DNA of 9,475 nucleotides from Sulfurovum sp. Its GTDB lineage: Bacteria; Campylobacterota; Campylobacteria; Campylobacterales; Sulfurovaceae. This document shows, in pieces, positions 5,425 to 9,475 of this stretch. Below the pieces are notes generated by a model that ran no database searches, was not told where the DNA came from, and saw only the letters and a program-made list of their open reading frames with translations. Each line of letters opens with the position of its first letter. Position 1 is the stretch's first letter. Location: the NCBI GenBank assembly GCA_020719895.1, contig DYPM01000017.1, positions 2,557-12,031 of the forward strand, read 5' to 3'. The translations under genes and the position numbers were made by a program.

Positions 5425-6150
5425 ATGGATACAGAAGCGAAAGTTGTCAAAACATTTTCACGGTTCGCTTGTCAGTATGACCAATACAATCAAATACAAC
5501 GCCTTGTCGCATCTGATCTTCTCTCTTTGCTTCCGCTACAGTGTTCTTTTGGGATGATACTTGATATTGGATGTGGCAGTGGAGAACTCTATCGTCAGAT
5601 AGAACAAAAAAAGATTGGATTTAAAACTTTTTATGGTTTGGACTTGTCAGACAAGATGTTGTCTCTTCATCCTAATGGCGAAAATATCATTAAATTGCAA
5701 CGAGACTTTAATCAAAAAGACGCATTGTGTGGCGTACCACTTGCTCATAACACATTGATTCTTTCCTCTTCGGCACTACAGTGGTGTCAAAATCTTGATG
5801 CACTTTTAAAACAACTCTCTTTGTATTCGCACACTGTTTTTTTTGCAATTTTTACTTCAGGAACATTTAAAACACTCCATCAAACAGCAGGTATTTGCTC
5901 TCCTATATTGTCTCTTGAAGAGGTTATGCAATCTATCCAAAAATACTATTATGGAAATTTTTCTCTCAAACACTATCAACTTACTTTTGATTCGGTGGAA
6001 GCGATGTTTCGTTATATTAAAATGAGTGGCGTTAGTGGAGGCAAACAGCAAATAACTATCCAACAGACTAAAAAAGTACTAAAAGAGTATCCATTGGATT
6101 ATCTTGAGTTTGAAGTGATTTTTTTTAAGGGAGAGGGTGTGTGTTTGTGA
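5425..6150 (+). CDS. bioC: SAM-dependent methyltransferase, probable malonyl-ACP O-methyltransferase BioC
   Basis: BioC methylates the free carboxyl of malonyl-ACP so the fatty acid machinery can build the pimeloyl precursor of biotin. The 241-residue product has a class I methyltransferase fold. The N-terminal FSRFACQYDQYNQIQRLVA (11-29) matches the FSRxAxxYDxxAxxQ pattern of BioC. SAM motif I is ILDIGCGSG (45-53), an acidic strand end is at YGLDLS (70-75), SSALQWC (115-121) resembles the BioC AxQWC segment, and FKTLHQ (148-153) plus MFRYIKMSGVSGG (194-206) also fit the family. The length is normal. The start ATG at 5425 follows AAAGGA with about 10 nt of spacing, a little long. It stands alone without other bio genes in view, divergent from secG and convergent with the BI-1 gene. 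A different small-molecule methyltransferase is possible, but the N-terminal motif favours BioC. Confidence 0.8.
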   Translation: MDTEAKVVKTFSRFACQYDQYNQIQRLVASDLLSLLPLQCSFGMILDIGCGSGELYRQIEQKKIGFKTFYGLDLSDKMLSLHPNGENIIKLQRDFNQKDALCGVPLAHNTLILSSSALQWCQNLDALLKQLSLYSHTVFFAIFTSGTFKTLHQTAGICSPILSLEEVMQSIQKYYYGNFSLKHYQLTFDSVEAMFRYIKMSGVSGGKQQITIQQTKKVLKEYPLDYLEFEVIFFKGEGVCL

Positions 6151-6169
6151 AAATATACAAAATGTAGAT

Positions 6170-6201
6170 GAAAATGTAGCAGGAGGAAAATGTGGCAGGA
6201 G
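6170..6201. repeat. Two tandem 16-bp direct repeats
   Basis: GAAAATGTAGCAGGAG (6170-6185) is followed at once by GAAAATGTGGCAGGAG (6186-6201), 15 of 16 identical. A partial third copy, AAAATGTAG, lies at 6159-6167. They sit in the 79-bp space between the convergent bioC and BI-1 genes. I see no intrinsic terminator there, only a weak TGTGG/CCACA pairing with a 20-nt loop. Confidence 0.6.
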
Positions 6202-6229
6202 TAAGAAAATCCATACCACAAAATAAAAA

Positions 6230-6922
6230 TCAATCTTCGTTGCTTCCTAAGATACCAAGAAGTTGAAGAAGTGCTGTAAACATGTTTAAAAAATCAAGAT
6301 AGAGCGATACTGCTGCGTCTACTGGAGAGTCATATGCACCATTTGCAATATTTTGTGTGTCATAGATAGTGAAAACTGCAAAAAGCAATAAAATCACTGC
6401 ACTAATAATCACATGAAAAATAGGGCTTTGTAGAAAAAGTACATTAATGAGCGAACCAACAATCACTACAATCAATGTAATAAACAGTGGTTTTCCCCAG
6501 CTTGAAAAGTCACTTCTGCTATTGATTGCAAAATAACTTAATGCACCAAAAAGTACCGCAGTCATTAAAAATGCGTTTGCGATTACATCGCCTTTGCCCA
6601 TACCAATAAGAGATGATAAAAGAGGAACCAAAGATACGCCTGTAGTGAATGTAAATACAAAAAGAGCAACGAGATTAAGTCCTGGTTTGTTACGTGTCAT
6701 TCCTAAGCCAACAAAAAGCATAAAAAGTTCAAAAGCAAAAATAAGCCATTTCATGTCTGCTACAGTTTGAGCAAATGGCATAGTGACATAAGCACCAGCA
6801 GCAGCAGCTACCATACTTGCAGCAAGTAGTTGATAAGTCTGCTTAATAAAGCCGACCGAAGCACCTTCTTGAGCATATCCTGCGTCAAGAGGTTTTGTAT
6901 AATTTCTATCATAAAGTGCCAT
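6230..6922 (-). CDS. Bax inhibitor-1 / YccA family membrane protein
   Basis: This 230-residue protein is a multi-spanning inner membrane protein of the Bax inhibitor-1 (TMBIM) family. About seven hydrophobic segments can be read, the first near 30-50 after a short hydrophilic N-terminus and the last near 208-226. The family's C-terminal hallmarks are present: FTIYDTQNI (184-192) and SLYLDFLNMF (206-215). Asp188 and Asp210 match the aspartate pair described as the pH-sensitive gate of the Bacillus homologue YetJ, which leaks calcium. Bacterial members are mostly of uncertain physiological role; YccA in E. coli modulates the FtsH protease. The start ATG at 6922-6920 has AAGGA 6 nt upstream. It follows pyrE on the same strand after 70 bp, where a possible -10 lies, so it may have its own promoter or be read through from frr-pyrE. 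Confidence 0.92.
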   Translation of the reverse strand: MALYDRNYTKPLDAGYAQEGASVGFIKQTYQLLAASMVAAAAGAYVTMPFAQTVADMKWLIFAFELFMLFVGLGMTRNKPGLNLVALFVFTFTTGVSLVPLLSSLIGMGKGDVIANAFLMTAVLFGALSYFAINSRSDFSSWGKPLFITLIVVIVGSLINVLFLQSPIFHVIISAVILLLFAVFTIYDTQNIANGAYDSPVDAAVSLYLDFLNMFTALLQLLGILGSNED

Positions 6923-6954
6923 GATGAATCCTTTTTTTATTTGAATTTGTTGGA

Positions 6955-6960
6955 AGTATA
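6955..6960 (-). promoter_or_regulatory. Possible -10 box for the BI-1 gene
   Basis: TATACT on the - strand lies in the 70-bp pyrE to BI-1 gap and would start transcription near 6948, giving a leader of about 26 nt with AAGGA near its end. No -35 is visible, and the region is AT-rich, so a chance match is possible. Confidence 0.35.
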
Positions 6961-6992
6961 TTTTGTTAAGTTTAATAGGTAAAAATTTATGT

Positions 6993-7601
6993 TCAGCTTT
7001 TGCTTCCAGGTTTTATGGCTTCACCCAAACCCGCCTTGCAAAGAGGACACATTTCTGGAGCGTAGATCTCAAAATCAAAATCTGCCAAAGCAAAAAAAGG
7101 AATATTGTTTGGAAGTTTACACTCTGCTTTTGTTTTGACTTCACTTCCTTCTCGATGACAAAAGCCTCTGTTGGCAAGTGCTGCAAATGCAACCACTTTT
7201 CCACCCAAAGCCTCAATCTCTTGAAATGCCTTAAGAGCCGAGCCACCTGTGGTGATAATATCTTCACAGATAATGACTTTTTCTCCTTGAGTAATTTCAA
7301 AGCCTCTTCGAAGCTCCATTTTGCCTTCATTTTTTTCAACAAAAATCGAACGCAAACCCAAAGATCTTGCCAATTCATAGCCTGCCAATACGCCTCCTAA
7401 TGCTGGAGCACATACGGTGTGAGCTTCTACGCCTGCTTCTTTTATCATTATCGCTAATGCGTCAGTGAGCTTAGATGCTTCTTTGGGGTACTCAAGCACT
7501 TTTGCACTTTGCAAATATTGATTGGAGTGATTCCCACTTGCAAGCAAAAAGTGTCCTTTTAAGAGTGCATTTGCTTTTTCATAAACCTCTTCAATATTCA
7601 T
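6993..7601 (-). CDS. pyrE: Orotate phosphoribosyltransferase
   Basis: PyrE joins orotate to PRPP to give orotidine monophosphate, the fifth step of pyrimidine synthesis. The 202-residue product shows the PRPP-binding loop VIICEDIITTGGS (109-121), the substrate loop region FVEKNEGKMELRRGF (87-101), and an early GHFLLASGNHSNQYLQ (16-31) with the family's SG-x-S-x-Y pattern. The C-terminus MCPLCKAGLGEAIKPGSK (184-201) carries a CxxC pair; this CPLC...KPGSK ending is a feature I recall from one PyrE subgroup and may bind metal, but that is inference. ATG at 7601 follows the frr stop by 2 bp, with AAGG 7 nt upstream inside the frr end, so frr and pyrE form an operon. The pairing of a ribosome recycling factor with a pyrimidine gene is common in this phylum. 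Confidence 0.97.
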   Translation of the reverse strand: MNIEEVYEKANALLKGHFLLASGNHSNQYLQSAKVLEYPKEASKLTDALAIMIKEAGVEAHTVCAPALGGVLAGYELARSLGLRSIFVEKNEGKMELRRGFEITQGEKVIICEDIITTGGSALKAFQEIEALGGKVVAFAALANRGFCHREGSEVKTKAECKLPNNIPFFALADFDFEIYAPEMCPLCKAGLGEAIKPGSKS

Positions 7602-7603
7602 TT

Positions 7604-8161
7604 TTATACCTTAAGGATATCAGCCTCTTTGGCTTTGAAGACCTCATCAATTTTGGTTATATGTTCATCGGTGATCTTCTGAACCTGATCTTGGGCTTTT
7701 TTGGAGTCGTCTTCGTTGATTGCTTTGTCTTTTTCAAGTTTTTTGATTTTGTCGTTGCTATCTTTTCGTACATTTCTTATCGCTACTTTTGCATGTTCGG
7801 TCATTACTTTGGCTTGTTTTACGACCTCTTTTCTCTGCTCGGTTGTCATAGGAGGGAAAAAAAGTTTAATCACAATCCCGTCGTTATTTGGATTGACACC
7901 AATATTTGCTTCTCGAATGGCCTTCTCGATAGGATTGAGAATATTTTTTTCCCATGGTGTAATAGCGATCGTAGAAGCATCTTGAGCTATAACACTTCCG
8001 ACTTGACTCAATGCAGTAGGCGTGCCGTAATAGTCCACTCTGATGTGATCTACAATAGTTGTGGTTACCTTACCTGTTCTAAGTGTTGAGTAGTCTCGTT
8101 TTAAAGCCTCAATACTTTTGTTCATATGTGATGTTGTCTGTTCGTATATCTCATTTAGCAT
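7604..8161 (-). CDS. frr: Ribosome recycling factor
   Basis: Frr, with EF-G, splits the post-termination ribosome so it can be reused. I place the start at the ATG at 8161-8159 (MLNEIYEQ), giving 185 residues, the length I recall in Campylobacter and Helicobacter. AAGGAG at 8175-8170 is 8 nt from this ATG but only 2 nt from the in-frame ATG at 8167, which would add just Met-Ala. Conserved features include STLRTGKV, IRVDYYGTPTALSQVGSV, ITPWEKN, ANIGVNPNNDG, KLFFPPMTTEQRKE and the long charged helix ending in KIDEVFKAKEADILKV. These cover the two-domain, tRNA-shaped fold with its three-helix bundle at both ends of the chain. It is the first gene of the frr-pyrE pair and has its own -10 about 48 bp upstream. 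Confidence 0.97.
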   Translation of the reverse strand: MLNEIYEQTTSHMNKSIEALKRDYSTLRTGKVTTTIVDHIRVDYYGTPTALSQVGSVIAQDASTIAITPWEKNILNPIEKAIREANIGVNPNNDGIVIKLFFPPMTTEQRKEVVKQAKVMTEHAKVAIRNVRKDSNDKIKKLEKDKAINEDDSKKAQDQVQKITDEHITKIDEVFKAKEADILKV

Positions 8162-8169
8162 AGCCATTG

Positions 8170-8175
8170 CTCCTT
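8170..8175 (-). promoter_or_regulatory. frr ribosome binding site
   Basis: AAGGAG on the - strand favours the second of two nearby in-frame ATGs: 8 nt to 8161 against 2 nt to 8167. Confidence 0.65.
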
Positions 8176-8208
8176 AGAATAATCATAAAATGTTTAGATG
8201 AAAACAAG

Positions 8209-8214
8209 ATTGTA
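8209..8214 (-). promoter_or_regulatory. frr promoter -10 box
   Basis: TACAAT on the - strand, in GGGTACAATCTTG, resembles the thrS and secG promoters in continuing with CTT right after the -10. Transcription would start near 8202, about 40 nt before the chosen frr start. Confidence 0.5.
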
Positions 8215-8349
8215 CCCTTTTTTCGCTTGATGATATTACCTGAATGTTTGTTGAGATTAATTTTTGTTTAAATATTTTCAGATAAACTGCTAAGACTAAA
8301 TGTAAACTTTTCTTAAAAGTAACTTAATACATGAATTGAGGATGATAAT
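8215..8349. other. AT-rich divergent intergenic region, frr to LysM hydrolase
   Basis: The 188 bp between frr and the hydrolase gene are AT-rich and hold no reading frame of note. TAAACT at 8283-8288 is the best candidate -10 for the forward gene, but it is weak. ACTTTT-CTT-AAAAGT (8306-8320) is a short inverted repeat between that box and the ribosome site. The right end holds GAGG at 8338-8341, the Shine-Dalgarno for the TTG start at 8350. Confidence 0.35.
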
Positions 8350-9459
8350 TTGAAGAGACTAAAAGCGGTGTATCTGTTTGGACTTTGGATAGGATTGGTG
8401 CATGCGAGTGCTACTCACTATAGCGTGAAAAAAGGCGACAATCTTTATGATATTTCTAAAAAGCATCATATCTCTGTCGATAAACTCTGCAAAATCAATC
8501 ATATAAAAAAAGGTAGCACCTTAGAGTTAGGTCAAAAGATTCTTCTTTCTTCTACTTCAGAAATCAAGTCAGTATCAACACAAAAAACAAAAGCAAAATT
8601 AGCACGCAAAACAAAATCAAAAACAACGTTGGCACGCAAAGTGTCTTCTCGTTTAAAAGCAAAAGTGATTGAAAGCAGATCTCTTGCTGGTTATGTAGTC
8701 AAAAAAGGTGATACTCTATACTCTATTGCAAAACGTTTTGATATAAAACCAGTAATGCTACAAAATATAAATCATCTTTCAAGCTCAAAACTTGCAGTGG
8801 GACAAACACTTACTGTGCCACAAACAGTGGTTCGTATCACTCCTAATGATTTTAGAAGCAATAAAAAACGTTCCACACAGCACTATCAAAGTATCGCAAT
8901 GAACAATACCCAAGAGGAGGTGTCCGAAGATGGTGTTTTTGATTGGAACGGCGTGTTTTCAAGTCAAGACGACTCTACGCAAGAGCATTCGTCTCGAAGT
9001 GCTAAACACAATCACGCTACAAAAATAATTACTGCCACCACAAACTCCCCTTCGTATGACACCACCAGCTCTGTTAATCCGTTTTCTCGCACTGTTATTA
9101 ATCTTGCCAAACAAGAACTTGGGAAAAAATATGTTTGGGGTGCAACAGGCAAAAGAGGAACATTTGATTGTTCAGGTTTCACCCAGTATGTCTACAATCA
9201 AACAGGAGTCGCAATCCCTAGAACATCTATCACTCAAGCAGAGTTTGGTCAATCAATATCAAGGTCAGAACTTCAAAAAGGAGATCTTATCTTTTTTGAT
9301 ACCTCAAGAAACAGAAGAGGCTATGTCAATCATGTGGGAATTTATATAGGAAACAATATGTTTATTCACGCCTCTTCCATAAAAAAGAAAGTGGTTATCA
9401 CAAGTCTCAATGAGACGTTCTATTCTCAACGTTTTGTCAAAGCAAGAAGACCTTCATAG
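8350..9459 (+). CDS. Secreted peptidoglycan hydrolase, LysM-LysM-NlpC/P60 (TTG start)
   Basis: This 369-residue protein is a probable periplasmic or surface-bound endopeptidase that cuts peptide stems of peptidoglycan. A signal peptide is clear at 1-21 (Lys-Arg, hydrophobic core, cleavage near HASA). Two LysM murein-binding modules follow at about 23-66 (YSVKKGDNLYDISKKH) and 115-157 (YVVKKGDTLYSIAKRF), split by a very basic linker (79-109) with a repeated LARK motif. Residues 160-245 are a low-complexity Ser/Thr/Asn/His spacer. The NlpC/P60 domain at about 246-366 has the catalytic Cys274 in FDCSGF, His328 in NHVGIYIG and His340 in FIHAS, the expected triad. The start TTG at 8350 has GAGG 8 nt upstream; an ATG at 8342 is out of frame and stops at once. 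The plan resembles E. coli Spr/MepS-type and Bacillus LytE-type enzymes; the exact bond cut is unknown. Confidence 0.93.
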   Translation: MKRLKAVYLFGLWIGLVHASATHYSVKKGDNLYDISKKHHISVDKLCKINHIKKGSTLELGQKILLSSTSEIKSVSTQKTKAKLARKTKSKTTLARKVSSRLKAKVIESRSLAGYVVKKGDTLYSIAKRFDIKPVMLQNINHLSSSKLAVGQTLTVPQTVVRITPNDFRSNKKRSTQHYQSIAMNNTQEEVSEDGVFDWNGVFSSQDDSTQEHSSRSAKHNHATKIITATTNSPSYDTTSSVNPFSRTVINLAKQELGKKYVWGATGKRGTFDCSGFTQYVYNQTGVAIPRTSITQAEFGQSISRSELQKGDLIFFDTSRNRRGYVNHVGIYIGNNMFIHASSIKKKVVITSLNETFYSQRFVKARRPS

Positions 9460-9475
9460 CAAAAAGACCTTCATA
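9441..9475 (+). repeat. 17-bp tandem duplication spanning the hydrolase stop codon
   Basis: AGCAAGAAGACCTTCATA (9441-9458) and AGCAAAAAGACCTTCATA (9458-9475) match at 17 of 18 positions with a 17-bp period, sharing base 9458. The first copy encodes the protein's end and, with the start of the second copy, the TAG stop. The array may run on beyond the window. Confidence 0.75.

Noticed and set aside
5325..5450. Longer SecG starting at 5450
   Set aside because: It would cover the promoter region and overlap the bioC start, and the extra 42 residues lack SecG similarity. ATG at 5324 has a good ribosome site.
6181..6204. Mini-frame ATG-TGG-CAG-GAG-TAA after AGGAGG
   Set aside because: Four codons within a tandem repeat, with a 3-nt spacing; most likely an accident of the repeat sequence.
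7475..8089. Forward frame of 204 codons opposite frr/pyrE
   Set aside because: Shadow frame rich in Phe/Tyr/Cys from the complement of Lys/Glu codons, with no ribosome site.
8162..8167. frr start at the first ATG (8167)
   Set aside because: AAGGAG is only 2 nt away; the second ATG has 8-nt spacing and matches the MLNEI start of relatives.

Overview
The window reads as a chromosomal housekeeping stretch from a Campylobacterota (former Epsilonproteobacteria) genome of fairly low GC. Three things support this. The InfC, ThrRS, Frr, PurF and PyrE proteins have the lengths and sequence features I recall from Campylobacter/Helicobacter relatives. The pairs dapB-purF, thrS-infC and frr-pyrE are familiar from that group. 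The promoters show clear TATAAT-type -10 boxes without an obvious -35, as is usual there. I cannot name the genus from sequence alone; a free-living sulfur-oxidising or arcobacter-like member is my guess.

Layout: a forward pair, dapB (5' end cut by the window) and purF, covers 1-2132. It converges on a reverse pair, thrS then infC (4634 down to 2278). Between purF and infC (2133-2277) lies a compact palindromic repeat that folds into several arms, has T tracts on both sides and probably works as a two-way terminator. Upstream of thrS is a 246-bp gene-poor gap with the thrS promoter and a 28-bp inverted repeat. Then come secG (reverse) and a bioC-like methyltransferase (forward), which diverge from one 100-bp region where their -10 boxes face each other 7 bp apart. 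bioC converges on a Bax inhibitor-1 family membrane protein gene (reverse). Upstream of that is the tight reverse pair frr-pyrE. Divergent from frr is a secreted LysM-LysM-NlpC/P60 cell wall hydrolase gene (forward), which ends at a 17-bp tandem duplication at the window's right edge.

Functions: lysine/diaminopimelate synthesis (dapB), purine and pyrimidine synthesis (purF, pyrE), translation initiation, charging and recycling (infC, thrS, frr), protein export (secG), probably biotin precursor synthesis (bioC), and envelope functions (BI-1 protein, peptidoglycan hydrolase). Three genes start with TTG (infC, thrS and the hydrolase).

I saw no defence system, CRISPR array, transposase, integrase, tRNA or rRNA, and nothing that I would call a new multi-gene system. 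The observations most worth a second look are the palindromic element at about 2165-2267, the face-to-face secG/bioC promoters, the SecG tail duplication and the loss of the Fe-S cysteine pair in PurF.
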